From: Variibacter sp.
Lineage (GTDB): Bacteria > Pseudomonadota > Alphaproteobacteria > Rhizobiales > Xanthobacteraceae
Length of the DNA: 64,000 nt
Direction: 5' to 3'
Assembly: GCA_019689555.1 (NCBI GenBank)
Contig: JADGHE010000012.1
Location: 1-64,000, forward strand
In this document: positions 12,984 through 21,706 of the stretch, in pieces
Numbering within the stretch: position 1 is the first letter of the stretch
Layout: every line of letters starts with the position of its first letter
The notes under the pieces: generated by a model
The model's input: the letters and a program-made list of their open reading frames with translations, nothing else
Databases searched by the model: none
Told to the model about the DNA's origin: nothing
Translations under genes and position numbers: made by a program

Positions 12984-13162
12984 CGCTCGCAGAGTTCAAT
13001 GCGATCCAGCTCTCGCCGCGGGCGATCATCGTGCCGGCCGGCACGGTGAAGGCCGGCGACGCGCGCGGCGCCTCGGCCCGCTGGGTCGCGGAGCCCGCGC
13101 CGAAGGCGAAAGGCGCGGCGGGCACCGCCGTCCGGTATGGCGGCGCGGGCAAGAAGCACTAA
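12980..13162 (+). CDS. Unrecognised 60-aa basic protein between rplF and rplR
   Basis: A 60-codon open frame starts with an ATG overlapping the rplF stop (ATGA) behind a GGAAGG ribosome-binding site and ends 13 nt before rplR. In the standard spc operon rplF is followed directly by rplR, so this is an insertion. The product begins [19 protein letters not shown] and ends with a Gly/Ala/Lys-rich tail (GGAGKKH). It has no signal peptide or membrane segment and is basic. Only about 4 of 60 codons end in A or T, matching the neighbouring real genes. No family was recognised. It could be a lineage-specific ribosome-associated peptide or a coupling cistron that delivers ribosomes to rplR. Confidence 0.7.
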   Translation: MTLAEFNAIQLSPRAIIVPAGTVKAGDARGASARWVAEPAPKAKGAAGTAVRYGGAGKKH

Positions 13163-13175
13163 CGGAGCAACGTGC

Positions 13176-13538
13176 ATGGCCAAACATCGTAGCGCGACAG
13201 AGCGGCGCGAGCAGCGCGTCCGTCGGGCTGTGAAGGCCGCGGCCGGCGGCCGCCTGCGGCTCTCCGTCTTCCGCTCGTCGAAGCACATCTACGTTCAGCT
13301 CATCGACGATGCGAGGGGCGTGACGGTCGCGGCCGCCTCGTCGATCGACAAGGCGCTGCGTCCCAGCCTGAAGACCGGGGCGGACGTCAACGCGGCCAAG
13401 GCGGTCGGCAAGCTCGTCGCCGAGCGCGCCCTGCAGAAGGGCTATAAGGACGTGGTCTTCGACCGCGGCCGGTATCTCTACCACGGCCGCGTGAAGGCGC
13501 TGGCCGACGCGGCCCGTGAAGGAGGCTTGAACTTTTGA
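13176..13538 (+). CDS. rplR: 50S ribosomal protein L18
   Basis: This is L18 (120 aa), which binds 5S rRNA with L5. It starts [19 protein letters not shown], carries [20 protein letters not shown], and ends with [27 protein letters not shown] as in the family. The ATG at 13176 gives the family N-terminus. Its stop overlaps the rpsE start. Confidence 0.97.
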   Translation: MAKHRSATERREQRVRRAVKAAAGGRLRLSVFRSSKHIYVQLIDDARGVTVAAASSIDKALRPSLKTGADVNAAKAVGKLVAERALQKGYKDVVFDRGRYLYHGRVKALADAAREGGLNF

Positions 13539-14134
13539 TGGCTACGCAACCGGAACGGTCCTCCGAGCGGGGACGCAAGAGCGGCGGACGCGAGCGCGAG
13601 CGCGAGGAGCGCGAGGGCGAATTCGTCGATAAGCTCGTCCACATCAACCGCGTCGCCAAGGTGGTGAAGGGCGGCCGGCGCTTCGGCTTCGCCGCCCTCG
13701 TCGTCGTCGGCGACCAGAAGGGGCGGGTGGGCTTCGGCCACGGCAAGGCGCGCGAGGTGCCCGAGGCGATCCGCAAGGCCACCGACGCCGCCAAGCGCAC
13801 GCTCATCCGCGTGCCGCTGCGCGAAGGCCGCACCCTGCACCACGACGTCGAGGGGCGGCACGGCGCGGGCAAGGTCATTCTGCGCGCGGCGCCCCCCGGC
13901 ACCGGCATCATCGCCGGCGGCCCGATGCGCGCGGTGTTCGAAACCCTCGGGGTGCAGGACGTGGTCGCGAAGTCGCTCGGCTCGTCCAATCCCTACAACA
14001 TGGTGCGCGCGACCTTCGACGCGCTGAGGCGGCAGGATTCGCCGCGCTCCGTGGCCGCCCGGCGGAACCTGAAGGTGTCCGTTCTGCAATCGCGCCGGCG
14101 CGAGCAGGAGGGCGAGCAGGCGGCGGTGGACTAA
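13538..14134 (+). CDS. rpsE: 30S ribosomal protein S5
   Basis: This is S5 (198 aa), important for decoding accuracy and the mRNA entry helicase. A charged Arg/Glu-rich N-terminus leads into the double-stranded RNA-binding domain ([21 protein letters not shown]) and the C-terminal [18 protein letters not shown] region with [15 protein letters not shown]. The start is ATG 13538, overlapping the rplR stop. A TTG directly before it has slightly better spacing (9 nt) from the GGAGG at 13521-13525 and could be used instead. Confidence 0.97.
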   Translation: MATQPERSSERGRKSGGREREREEREGEFVDKLVHINRVAKVVKGGRRFGFAALVVVGDQKGRVGFGHGKAREVPEAIRKATDAAKRTLIRVPLREGRTLHHDVEGRHGAGKVILRAAPPGTGIIAGGPMRAVFETLGVQDVVAKSLGSSNPYNMVRATFDALRRQDSPRSVAARRNLKVSVLQSRRREQEGEQAAVD

Positions 14135-14170
14135 GCCCCGCCCCGGCCGCAGTTCTCAAGGAGAGTTATG

Positions 14171-14368
14171 ATGAACGCGACGACCAGCGGGAAAACGGTC
14201 AAGGTGAAGCAGACCGGTTCGCCGATTCGCCGCCGCCACGATCAGCGCGAGACGCTGATCGGACTCGGCCTCAACAAGATCGGCCGCGTCTCCGAACTGC
14301 CGGACAATCCCGCGGTCCGGGGCATGATCGCCAAGGTCTCGCACCTCGTCCGCGTGGTGGAGGAGTAG
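14171..14368 (+). CDS. rpmD: 50S ribosomal protein L30
   Basis: This is L30 (65 aa), a small large-subunit protein. The family core is [19 protein letters not shown] followed by [21 protein letters not shown]. Two adjacent ATG codons (14168 and 14171) are possible; the second has better spacing (7 nt) from GGAG at 14160-14163. It sits in the usual place between rpsE and rplO, with a 141-nt GC-rich spacer after it. Confidence 0.95.
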   Translation: MNATTSGKTVKVKQTGSPIRRRHDQRETLIGLGLNKIGRVSELPDNPAVRGMIAKVSHLVRVVEE

Positions 14369-14509
14369 AAGCAGCCGTCGCCGCCGTCCGGCGCCGCAGG
14401 GGGCGCATTCGGCAGACCGCGGCGCCCGCCGCCGCGGCGGAAAGGCGGTGACGGCTCGATCGTCCGCTCGCGCGGACGAGGACAGGCAGAGAAAGATTGG
14501 ACGAAGCTC

Positions 14510-14998
14510 ATGAAGCTCAACGAACTCAGAGACAAGCCGGGGGCCCGCAAGGCGCGCATGCGTGTCGGCCGCGGCATCGGCTCGGGCAAGGGCAAGACCG
14601 CCGGCCGCGGCATCAAGGGCCAGAAGGCGCGCGCGGGCGTCACGCTGAAGGGCTTCGAAGGCGGGCAGATGCCGCTCCACCGGCGCCTGCCCAAGCGCGG
14701 CTTCAACAACATCTTCGCGAAGGACTACAACGAGGTGAACCTCGGGCGCCTGCAGGAGGCCATCGACGCCGGCAAGCTCGATCCCAACGCCACGATCGAC
14801 GTCGATGCGCTGATCAAGGCCGGGATCGTGCGCCGCCGCAAGGACGGCGTGCGCGTGCTCGGCATGGGCGAAATCAGGAGCAAGGTGACGCTTTCGGTCG
14901 CCGGCGCCTCGAAATCGGCCATCGCCGCCGTCGAGAAGGCCGGCGGCTCCGTGATCATTCTCGAACCCAGGAAGCAGGCGGACGAAGCGGCTGCGTAG
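14510..14998 (+). CDS. rplO: 50S ribosomal protein L15
   Basis: This is L15 (162 aa), a late-assembly large-subunit protein. It starts [26 protein letters not shown] and continues with [15 protein letters not shown] and [19 protein letters not shown], the family signature. It precedes secY. The 192-nt rplO-secY spacer is longer than usual and holds a palindromic element. Confidence 0.98.
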   Translation: MKLNELRDKPGARKARMRVGRGIGSGKGKTAGRGIKGQKARAGVTLKGFEGGQMPLHRRLPKRGFNNIFAKDYNEVNLGRLQEAIDAGKLDPNATIDVDALIKAGIVRRRKDGVRVLGMGEIRSKVTLSVAGASKSAIAAVEKAGGSVIILEPRKQADEAAA

Positions 14999-15025
14999 CG
15001 ACTATATATGTGATCGATCGGGCCG

Positions 15026-15065
15026 CTCATCCTTCGACCGCCGCCGGCGTCCAGCGCAGGATGAG
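15026..15065. repeat. Palindromic extragenic element in the rplO-secY spacer
   Basis: CTCATCCT at 15026-15033 and AGGATGAG at 15058-15065 form a perfect 8-bp inverted repeat around a GC-rich centre. The arms resemble the CTCATCC...GGATGAG extragenic palindromes known to be abundant in Bradyrhizobium-like genomes. A second element with the same CTCATCC/GGATGAG ends occurs at 20296-20356. In the transcript it would form a stem before secY. Confidence 0.5.
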
Positions 15066-15190
15066 GGAGCCGTGACGGCACAGGCACAGCGCCGTCCCCG
15101 GGCGCGCGGCGGCTTCGGCCGCCCAGGCCGGAGGGGCGGATACATCAAACGAACGTCACCCCGACGTTTCGTTTGAGGGAGCTTCTGAGC

Positions 15191-16522
15191 ATGGTCTCTG
15201 CAGCGGAGCAACTTGCGGCCAATCTCAATTTCGGCGCGCTCGCCAAGGCCGAGGAGCTGAAGAAGCGCATCTGGTTCACGCTGGGTGCGCTGCTCGTCTA
15301 TCGGCTCGGCACCTACATTCCGCTGCCCGGTATCGATCCGGCGGCCTGGGACCAGATCTTCCGCACCCAGGCGGGCGGCATTCTCGGCATGTTCAACATG
15401 TTCGCCGGCGGCGGCATCAACCGCATGGCGATCTTCGCGCTGAACATCATGCCGTACATCTCGGCGTCGATCATCCTGCAGCTGATGACGACGGTTTCGC
15501 CGACGCTGGAGCAGCTCAAGAAGGAGGGCGAGCAGGGGCGCAAGACGATCAACCAGTACACGCGCTACCTGACGGTGGTGCTCGCCGCCTTCCAGGCCTA
15601 CGGAATCGCGATCGGCCTTGAAGGGGCGGGCAGCGTGGTCGCCGAGCCCGGCTGGTTCTTCCGCATTTCGACCGTGATCACGCTGACCGGCGGCACCATG
15701 TTCCTCATGTGGCTGGGCGAGCAGGTGACCTCGCGCGGCGTCGGCAACGGCATTTCTCTCATCATCTTTGCGGGAATCGTGGCCGAACTGCCCTCGGCGC
15801 TCGCAGGAACGCTCGAGCTCGGCCGCCAGGGGGCGCTCTCCACCGGGATCATCCTCGGCGTGCTGGTGATGGCGGTGGCGGTGATCGCCTTCATCGTGTT
15901 CATGGAGCGCGCGCAGCGGCGGATCCTGATCCAGTATCCGAAGCGGCAGATCGGCAACCAGATGTTCGAAGGCCAGTCCTCGCACCTGCCGCTCAAGCTC
16001 AATACGTCGGGCGTCATCCCGCCGATCTTCGCCTCCTCGCTGCTGCTCCTGCCGGCGACGGTGGCGAACTTCAATGCGGGGCAGGGGCCGGAGTGGCTCA
16101 ACTTCATCACCACCCAGCTGAGCCACGGGCGCCCCCTGTTCATGTTCCTTTATGCGGCGCTCATCGTCTTCTTTGCCTTCTTCTATACGGCGGTCGTGTT
16201 CAACCCGACCGAGACCGCCGAAAACTTGAAGAAGCACGGCGGCTTCATCCCCGGCATCCGGCCCGGCGAACGCACCGCCGAATACATCGACTATGTGCTG
16301 TCGCGGATCACGGTGGTCGGCGCCGCCTATCTGACGGTCGTCTGCCTGATCCCCGAAATGCTGATTTCGTACGCGGCGGTGCCGTTCTACTTCGGGGGTA
16401 CTTCGCTGCTGATCGTCGTCAGCGTGACGATGGATACCGTGGCGCAGATCCAGGGCTATCTGCTGGCGCACCAGTACGAGGGCCTGATCAAGCGCGCGAA
16501 GCTGCGGGGGCGGCGAAGATGA
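15191..16522 (+). CDS. secY: Protein translocase subunit SecY
   Basis: This is SecY (443 aa), the central channel of the SecYEG translocon in the inner membrane. It shows the ten-helix pattern, with the first segment near residues 25-45 ([20 protein letters not shown]), the [15 protein letters not shown] cytoplasmic loop, and [18 protein letters not shown] before the last helices. The start at 15191 ([15 protein letters not shown]) is chosen over an upstream TTG because GAGGGAG lies 9 nt before it. Its stop overlaps the adk start as ATGA. Confidence 0.97.
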   Translation: MVSAAEQLAANLNFGALAKAEELKKRIWFTLGALLVYRLGTYIPLPGIDPAAWDQIFRTQAGGILGMFNMFAGGGINRMAIFALNIMPYISASIILQLMTTVSPTLEQLKKEGEQGRKTINQYTRYLTVVLAAFQAYGIAIGLEGAGSVVAEPGWFFRISTVITLTGGTMFLMWLGEQVTSRGVGNGISLIIFAGIVAELPSALAGTLELGRQGALSTGIILGVLVMAVAVIAFIVFMERAQRRILIQYPKRQIGNQMFEGQSSHLPLKLNTSGVIPPIFASSLLLLPATVANFNAGQGPEWLNFITTQLSHGRPLFMFLYAALIVFFAFFYTAVVFNPTETAENLKKHGGFIPGIRPGERTAEYIDYVLSRITVVGAAYLTVVCLIPEMLISYAAVPFYFGGTSLLIVVSVTMDTVAQIQGYLLAHQYEGLIKRAKLRGRRR

Positions 16523-17127
16523 GGCTTATTCTGCTCGGCCCGCCGGGGGCCGGCAAAGGAACGCAGGCGCAACTCCTGGTTCAGAAACACGGAATCGTTC
16601 AACTCTCGACGGGCGACATGCTTCGCGCGGCGATCGCCGCGGGCACGCCGGTGGGCCAGAAGGCCAAAGACATCATGGCGCGGGGAGACCTCGTCTCCGA
16701 CGACGTGGTGGTCGCGATCGTCGCGGACCGGATCGACCAGCCGGATGCGCAGAACGGTTTCGTCCTCGACGGGTTCCCGCGCACCGTGCCGCAGGCCGAG
16801 GCCCTCGACCGCCTGCTGGCGGACAAGGGGCTCAAGCTCGACGCCGTCATCCAGCTCGCGGTGGACGAGGGCATTCTCCTGAAGCGCATCGAGAATCGCG
16901 TGGCCGAGCTCAAGCGCAAGGGCGAGCCGGTGCGGCCGGACGACAACCCCGAATCGCTGAAGATCCGACTCGAGGCCTACCGCCGGCAGACGGCGCCCTT
17001 GATCGACTACTATGGCAAGAGGGGTATTCTGCGCACGGTCGACGGCATGGCGCCGGTGCAGGAGGTCTCCGCGGAGATCGAGCGCGTGCTCGGGCCGGTC
17101 CACGAAAAAGGCGTTGCGAGAGGTTGA
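16519..17127 (+). CDS. adk: Adenylate kinase (short-LID form)
   Basis: This is adenylate kinase (202 aa), catalysing ATP + AMP to 2 ADP in the cytoplasm. The P-loop [10 protein letters not shown] is at residues 7-16, and LSTGDMLR and [14 protein letters not shown] form the AMP-binding region. The LID is short ([25 protein letters not shown]) and lacks the zinc cysteines, as in other rhizobial enzymes. The gene is translationally coupled to secY and lies inside the ribosomal-protein cluster as usual. Confidence 0.97.
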   Translation: MRLILLGPPGAGKGTQAQLLVQKHGIVQLSTGDMLRAAIAAGTPVGQKAKDIMARGDLVSDDVVVAIVADRIDQPDAQNGFVLDGFPRTVPQAEALDRLLADKGLKLDAVIQLAVDEGILLKRIENRVAELKRKGEPVRPDDNPESLKIRLEAYRRQTAPLIDYYGKRGILRTVDGMAPVQEVSAEIERVLGPVHEKGVARG

Positions 17128-17296
17128 CGAAATCGCCGTGAATACATTAGTAAGCGGCACCCGTTTGGATCGCACGAAGACGTCGCCGGGCCCCTTGGAC
17201 AAGGGGGCGGGCGGCGACTTTTGCATGATCAGCAGCGACATTATTTCCCTGGCAGCGAATGGCCGGACCGCACCGGCCAGGCAGGAGTGAACGGCC

Positions 17297-17665
17297 TTGG
17301 CCCGCATCGCAGGCGTCAATATCCCGACCAACAAGCGCGTCGTCATCGCGCTGCAGTACATTCACGGAATCGGGCCCACCAAGGCCCAGGAAATCATTCA
17401 AAAGGTGGGCATCCCGGAGGACCGGCGCGTCTCGCAGCTGACGGATCAGGAGGTCCTCCAGATCCGCGAGGTCATCGACCGCGACTATGTCGTCGAGGGC
17501 GATCTGCGGCGCGAGGTCGCCATGAACATCAAGCGGCTTATGGATCTTGGCTGCTATCGGGGCCTGCGGCACCGGCGCGGACTTCCGGTGCGCGGCCAGA
17601 GGACCCACACCAACGCCCGCACCCGCAAGGGCCCGGCCAAGCCCATCGCGGGTAAGAAGAAGTAA
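17297..17665 (+). CDS. rpsM: 30S ribosomal protein S13
   Basis: This is S13 (122 aa), which contacts the P-site tRNA and the large subunit. It starts at a TTG codon (17297) giving [20 protein letters not shown]; no ATG gives the family N-terminus. The C-terminus [21 protein letters not shown] is conserved. A 169-nt spacer separates it from adk, and rpmJ is absent from its usual place, as is normal in alphaproteobacteria. Confidence 0.97.
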   Translation: MARIAGVNIPTNKRVVIALQYIHGIGPTKAQEIIQKVGIPEDRRVSQLTDQEVLQIREVIDRDYVVEGDLRREVAMNIKRLMDLGCYRGLRHRRGLPVRGQRTHTNARTRKGPAKPIAGKKK

Positions 17666-17739
17666 GCTTCAGGGATACCGGCGAAACGAGTCGGCGCCCG
17701 GGTTCCGCAGGCGGGCGCTGAGCGCGAAAGGATCAAGGA

Positions 17740-18129
17740 ATGGCGAAGGAAACCACGCGCGTCCGCCGCCGCGAGCGCAAGAACATCGCCTCCGGCGTCG
17801 CTCACGTGAACGCCAGCTTCAACAATACGATGATCTGCATCACCGACGTGCAGGGCAACACGATCGCCTGGTCCTCCGCCGGCGCGATGGGATTCAAGGG
17901 GTCGCGCAAGTCGACGCCCTACGCCGCGCAGGTGGCGGCCGAGGACGCCGCCCGCAAGGCGATGGAGCACGGCATGCGCACCCTCGAGGTGGAGGTCGCG
18001 GGGCCCGGCGCGGGCCGCGAATCGGCGCTGCGGGCGCTGCAGGCCGCGGGCTTCACCCTCACGTCCATTCGCGACGTGACGCCGATCCCGCACAATGGCT
18101 GCCGGCCGCGCAAGCGCCGGCGCGTCTGA
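17740..18129 (+). CDS. rpsK: 30S ribosomal protein S11
   Basis: This is S11 (129 aa), on the small-subunit platform next to the Shine-Dalgarno helix. It contains the family segments [20 protein letters not shown], [14 protein letters not shown], and the C-terminal [18 protein letters not shown]. It is followed by rpoA after 106 nt. Confidence 0.98.
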   Translation: MAKETTRVRRRERKNIASGVAHVNASFNNTMICITDVQGNTIAWSSAGAMGFKGSRKSTPYAAQVAAEDAARKAMEHGMRTLEVEVAGPGAGRESALRALQAAGFTLTSIRDVTPIPHNGCRPRKRRRV

Positions 18130-18235
18130 ACTGCGCGCGGGGCGAGCCCGAGGCTCGCCGCCCGTTTTCCCATGATCGCATGGGGCGCGCGCCCACTGCC
18201 GTAGCGAGGCGCGGCAAAACCGAACAGGTGATGAC

Positions 18236-19252
18236 GTGATCCACAAGAACTGGCAGGAACTGATCAAGCCGGAGAAGCTCCAGGTCACGCCGGGGGCCGA
18301 TCCGAAGCGGCAGGCCACCGTGGTGGCCGAGCCGCTCGAGCGCGGCTTTGGGCTCACGCTCGGCAATGCGTTGCGGCGCGTGCTCCTGTCCTCGTTGCAG
18401 GGCGCGGCCGTGCAGTCGGTTCACATCGACGGCGTGTTGCACGAGTTCTCGTCGATCGCGGGCGTCCGCGAGGACGTCACCGACATCGTGCTCAACATCA
18501 AGGACATCGCCATCCGCATGCACGGCGATGGTCCGAAGCGCATGGTGTTGAAGAAGCAGGGGCCCGGGCCCGTCACCGCCGGGGACATCTCGGCGGTGGG
18601 CGACATCGTGATCCTCAACCCCGAGCTCGTGCTCTGCACCCTCGACGAGGGCGCGGAGATCCGCATGGAGTTCACGGTCAACACCGGCAAGGGCTACGTG
18701 CCCGCCGAGCGCAACCGGCCCGAGGATGCGCCGATCGGCCTCATTCCGGTCGACAGCCTCTACTCGCCGGTCAAGAAGGTCTCCTACCGGGTCGAGAACA
18801 CCCGCGAGGGGCAGATCCTCGACTATGACAAGCTCACCATGTCGATCGAGACCAACGGCGCGGTGAGCCCCGAGGACGCGGTCGCCTATGCGGCGCGTAT
18901 CCTCCAGGATCAGCTCAACGTGTTCGTGAACTTCGAGGAGCCCAAGCGCGAGGCGGCCGCCGAGGCCATCCCGGATCTCGCCTTCAACCCGGCCTTCCTC
19001 AAGAAGGTCGACGAGCTCGAACTCTCCGTGCGTTCGGCCAATTGCCTGAAGAACGACAACATCGTCTATATCGGCGATCTGGTGCAGAAGACCGAAGCGG
19101 AGATGCTGCGCACGCCCAATTTCGGGCGCAAGTCGCTCAACGAGATCAAGGAAGTGCTGGCGCAGATGGGGCTCCATCTCGGCATGGAAGTGCCGGGCTG
19201 GCCGCCGGAGAACATCGAGGAACTGGCCAAGCGCTTCGAGGATCATTACTGA
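18236..19252 (+). CDS. rpoA: DNA-directed RNA polymerase alpha subunit
   Basis: This is the alpha subunit (338 aa), which nucleates RNA polymerase assembly and contacts UP elements and activators. The start is a GTG at 18236 giving [17 protein letters not shown], the alphaproteobacterial N-terminus. The N-terminal dimerisation domain has [23 protein letters not shown] residues around 45-60. The C-terminal domain begins near residue 250 with [17 protein letters not shown] and ends with [20 protein letters not shown]. It sits between rpsK and rplQ. Confidence 0.98.
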   Translation: MIHKNWQELIKPEKLQVTPGADPKRQATVVAEPLERGFGLTLGNALRRVLLSSLQGAAVQSVHIDGVLHEFSSIAGVREDVTDIVLNIKDIAIRMHGDGPKRMVLKKQGPGPVTAGDISAVGDIVILNPELVLCTLDEGAEIRMEFTVNTGKGYVPAERNRPEDAPIGLIPVDSLYSPVKKVSYRVENTREGQILDYDKLTMSIETNGAVSPEDAVAYAARILQDQLNVFVNFEEPKREAAAEAIPDLAFNPAFLKKVDELELSVRSANCLKNDNIVYIGDLVQKTEAEMLRTPNFGRKSLNEIKEVLAQMGLHLGMEVPGWPPENIEELAKRFEDHY

Positions 19253-19259
19253 GTGGGTC

Positions 19260-19279
19260 GCGGCCGCCGCGGCGGCCGC
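19260..19279. repeat. Perfect 20-bp GC palindrome in the rpoA-rplQ spacer
   Basis: Positions 19260-19279 read identically on both strands and contain only G and C. It lies 8 bases after the rpoA stop and 22 bases before the rplQ start. It could form a stem that tunes rplQ expression relative to rpoA. No T-tract follows, so it is not an intrinsic terminator. Confidence 0.5.
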
Positions 19280-19301
19280 CTGTAACGCAGGGAAGACGGC
19301 C

Positions 19302-19718
19302 ATGCGCCACGGCAAAGTTCATCGCAAGCTCAACCGCACGGCCGAGCACCGGCGCGCCATGTTCGCCAACATGTGCGCGGCGCTCATCAAGCACGAGCAG
19401 ATCATCACGACGCTGCCGAAGGCGAAGGAGCTGCGCCCCATCGTCGAGAAGCTGGTCACGCTGGGCAAGCGCGGCGATCTGCATGCGCGCCGGCAGGCGA
19501 TCGCGGAGCTGCGCGACGTCGCGATGGTCAAGAAGCTCTTCGACGTGCTCGGGCCGCGCTACAAGGACCGCAACGGCGGCTATACCCGCGTGCTCAAGGC
19601 GGGCTTCCGCTACGGCGATTCGGCCCCCGTCGCCGTGATCGAATTCGTCGATCGCGACGTCGAGGCGAGGGGCAAGGATTCAGGGCCGGCCGCGACGGCC
19701 GAGGCGGCCGCGGCCTGA
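19302..19718 (+). CDS. rplQ: 50S ribosomal protein L17
   Basis: This is L17 (138 aa), a large-subunit protein near the exit tunnel. It starts [24 protein letters not shown] and contains the [32 protein letters not shown] region split over the family core; residues [13 protein letters not shown] follow. It has a short Ala-rich C-terminal tail. It is the last gene of the cluster; no T-tract terminator follows, but a pyrimidine-rich region begins about 200 nt later. Confidence 0.98.
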   Translation: MRHGKVHRKLNRTAEHRRAMFANMCAALIKHEQIITTLPKAKELRPIVEKLVTLGKRGDLHARRQAIAELRDVAMVKKLFDVLGPRYKDRNGGYTRVLKAGFRYGDSAPVAVIEFVDRDVEARGKDSGPAATAEAAAA

Positions 19719-19911
19719 CGGCGGGCGGCACGGCTTCTCCTCTTCCTTCCGGCAATCGCACGCTTCCCGGCGTCGCACGGGCGCGGCGGCGCGGCCGTCG
19801 CGCGGGCGGGCAATAGCCCGCGATGGCGGGCTCGCGCCGGCCGCGGTCGGCGTGTCGGCCTCGGGCAGGTCTCCGCGCCAGGAATTGTGAGAGCGCGCCG
19901 CAAGCGGGAAG

Positions 19912-20060
19912 ATCGCTTCCTCTCCCGCTCACTCTCTCGGCCGCTCCCGAATGGCTCCTCCGCCCCTCGCGAATAATCTCTTCCTCTCGCCGCGAACGAA
20001 TCTCTCCCTGCTCACGAATTTCTCCTCTCCCTGCTCACGAATTTCTCCCCCTCCCCGTCA
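19912..20060 (+). terminator. Candidate Rho-dependent termination region
   Basis: The + strand here is strongly C- and T-rich and poor in G for about 140 bases, with little potential for structure. That is the composition of Rho-utilisation sites. It lies about 200 nt after rplQ, where the long ribosomal-protein transcript has no intrinsic terminator. The role is inferred from composition and position. Confidence 0.4.
19948..20048 (+). repeat. Array of five CGAATnnCTCC-like motifs, including a 23-bp tandem duplication
   Basis: Motif copies start at 19948, 19970, 19997, 20015 and 20038, all beginning CGAAT and ending in a CTC-type sequence. The last two lie in a perfect tandem duplication of 23 bp (20002-20024 and 20025-20047). 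Spacings of 18-27 bp are close to two helical turns. Confidence 0.7.
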
Positions 20061-20356
20061 GCCGGGAGAGGGCGGGTGAGGGGCAGGCGCGGAGCTCGGA
20101 CAATCGGGCGGGGAGCGGTTTCGGCACGCCAGCCCTCGCGTTAAGCCCTCCAGCCGCGCTTTCGCGCCGACCTCTCTCGGCGCCGCGGGGAGAGGTGAAG
20201 ATTCCGCCTGCGGCGAGGGTCGAGGTGAGGGGCAGATTACGCGCGGCCGAATCGGGCGGGGAGGTTTCGGTGCCCACCGGCTCCCGTTGAGCCTCCTCAT
20301 CCCGTGCGGGCGCTCCGACCTCTCCCGCTTCGCATGCAGGCGAGGGTTCGGATGAG
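20055..20356. repeat. Cluster of palindromic extragenic repeats
   Basis: Three elements follow one another: a GGGAGAGGGCGGGTGAGGGG stretch near 20062-20085; ACCTCTC at 20170-20176 paired with GAGAGGT at 20190-20196; and CTCATCC at 20296-20302 paired with GGATGAG at 20350-20356 enclosing another CCTCTCCC/GCGAGGG pair. These look like the extragenic palindrome families common in Rhizobiales. They are non-coding. Confidence 0.55.
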
Positions 20357-20630
20357 CCGGCGCCGCCTTTGAGCGCCCGACAGGACAGCTTGCCTGGCGG
20401 GCCGGCGGACCCTTCGCCGGCCGCGCGCGCTCATCAAAAATGAATACGGCCATGCAACATGGGCTGTTTTGCCGCCGGCTTGTCGCCGGCCTGCCGATCT
20501 TTTGCCTCAAACAACGAGGGTCCGCCACCTTTCTGCTTTAGAAATGCGCGGAATTACTGGTTCCTCTACGTCCGCGGGGAGCCGGAAAGGGATTCCTCGC
20601 AGCTTATTCTGTTCCGTAGCGAGGCTCTTA

Positions 20631-21359
20631 ATGAAGAAGACGACAGTTGCCTTGGCGGTCGCCGTCGCCGTCGGTGCAGCCCCTGCGCTTGCCGCCGACT
20701 TGCGCCGCGCGCCGCCTCCGCAAGCTCCCGCCTACACGCCGGCACCTCCGCCGTTGCTGTGGCACGGCTTCTATGTCGGCGGTCAGGTCGGCTACGCCTG
20801 GGGGCATGACCGCTCCGAGGAGTTCGTAACCGCGACCGGCCTGCCCACCGGGGTCGATTCCGGCTTCAACACCCGAGGCGTCGTGGGCGGCGCGCACATC
20901 GGGTACAACTACCAAATGTCCGGCCTCGTGCTCGGCGTCGAGGGCGACATCGAAGCCTCGGGCCTGCGCGGCCATGCGTCCGTCGCGGCGCCGGACACCA
21001 GCACGTCGTTCGAGAGCCGCTGGCAGGGTTCGGTGCGCGGGCGAATCGGCGCGGCGTTCGGTCCGGCGCTGCTCTATGTCACCGGCGGTGCCGCCTTCGC
21101 CAATCTCCGCCACGAGCTGTCCGTCGACCCCGGCCCGGCCGAGAGATTCGACCGGACCAAGGCCGGCTGGACCGTGGGCGCGGGCGCCGAATACGCCTTC
21201 TCCCCGAGCTGGAGCACCCGCCTCGAGTACCGGTACACGGATTTCGGCCGCCTCACGGACGTCTCCAGCGAGGCCGCGCCGGGATTCAGCTATCGGCACG
21301 ACCCGAACTTCCACACGGTCCGGCTCGGCCTGAGCTACCACTTCGGTTCGGGCCGCTAG
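20631..21359 (+). CDS. Outer-membrane beta-barrel protein (Omp25/Omp31-like)
   Basis: This 242-aa protein has a signal peptide (MKKTTVALAVAVAVGAAPALA, cleavage before ADLRR) and the ADL N-terminus typical of the rhizobial Omp25/Omp31 family. A Pro-rich linker leads into an eight-strand-type barrel with FYVGGQVGYAWG, GVVGGAHIGYNYQ, GRIGAAFGPALLYVTGGAAFAN, TVGAGAEYAFSPSWSTRLEYRY and a terminal LGLSYHFGSGR. The final residues are a little atypical because the barrel ends GSGR rather than on an aromatic residue. The start at 20631 has GAGG 6 nt upstream. An intrinsic terminator follows, so it is monocistronic. It is probably a structural or porin-like surface protein. Confidence 0.9.
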   Translation: MKKTTVALAVAVAVGAAPALAADLRRAPPPQAPAYTPAPPPLLWHGFYVGGQVGYAWGHDRSEEFVTATGLPTGVDSGFNTRGVVGGAHIGYNYQMSGLVLGVEGDIEASGLRGHASVAAPDTSTSFESRWQGSVRGRIGAAFGPALLYVTGGAAFANLRHELSVDPGPAERFDRTKAGWTVGAGAEYAFSPSWSTRLEYRYTDFGRLTDVSSEAAPGFSYRHDPNFHTVRLGLSYHFGSGR

Positions 21360-21706
21360 CCCGGCCGGCGAATCGGCCCGAATCGAGGACGGCCGACGAC
21401 GCTTCTGCCAAGACGCCTCCCGCGACGACACGGCCGTGGCCGGCGGGACGTGTCACGGTCACTGACAGGGGGCCTGCCGCGCGCAGGCCCCTTTCTTTTC
21501 AAAATCGGGTATCTTTTTTGGACATTCGGCGGCGCCGTCGGCTCCGCGGCCGCCCTTGCGCGGGATAATTGGGCGAAAAAGAGGCGTAACGATGTCTTAA
21601 CTGTAACCAGGAGTGGAGCAGATTGGATCGAAGTGTGGCTTTCAAACAATAGTCGCGGCGGGTTTTCGGGAGTAGAAATGCACCATCCTTGTTCCGGAGA
21701 GCCACA
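21360..21706. other. Intergenic region between the two outer-membrane protein genes
   Basis: It begins with the terminator of the first gene and continues as the leader of the second. No protein gene is credible. The AT-richer part (about 21580-21680) is the likely promoter area, but no consensus pair stands out. Confidence 0.6.
21469..21499 (+). terminator. Intrinsic terminator after the first outer-membrane protein gene
   Basis: A perfect 9-bp stem (21469-21477 with 21483-21491) and 5-base loop are followed by TTTCTTTT. It lies about 110 nt after the stop codon. Confidence 0.9.

Larger units (their letters stand above)
19719..20630. other. Non-coding region after rplQ
   Basis: No convincing gene is visible. 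The stretch holds a pyrimidine-rich segment with a short repeat array, three palindromic elements, and then the leader of the first outer-membrane protein gene. The last 170 bases are less GC-rich and probably hold that gene's promoter, but no clear -35/-10 pair was identified. Confidence 0.6.
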
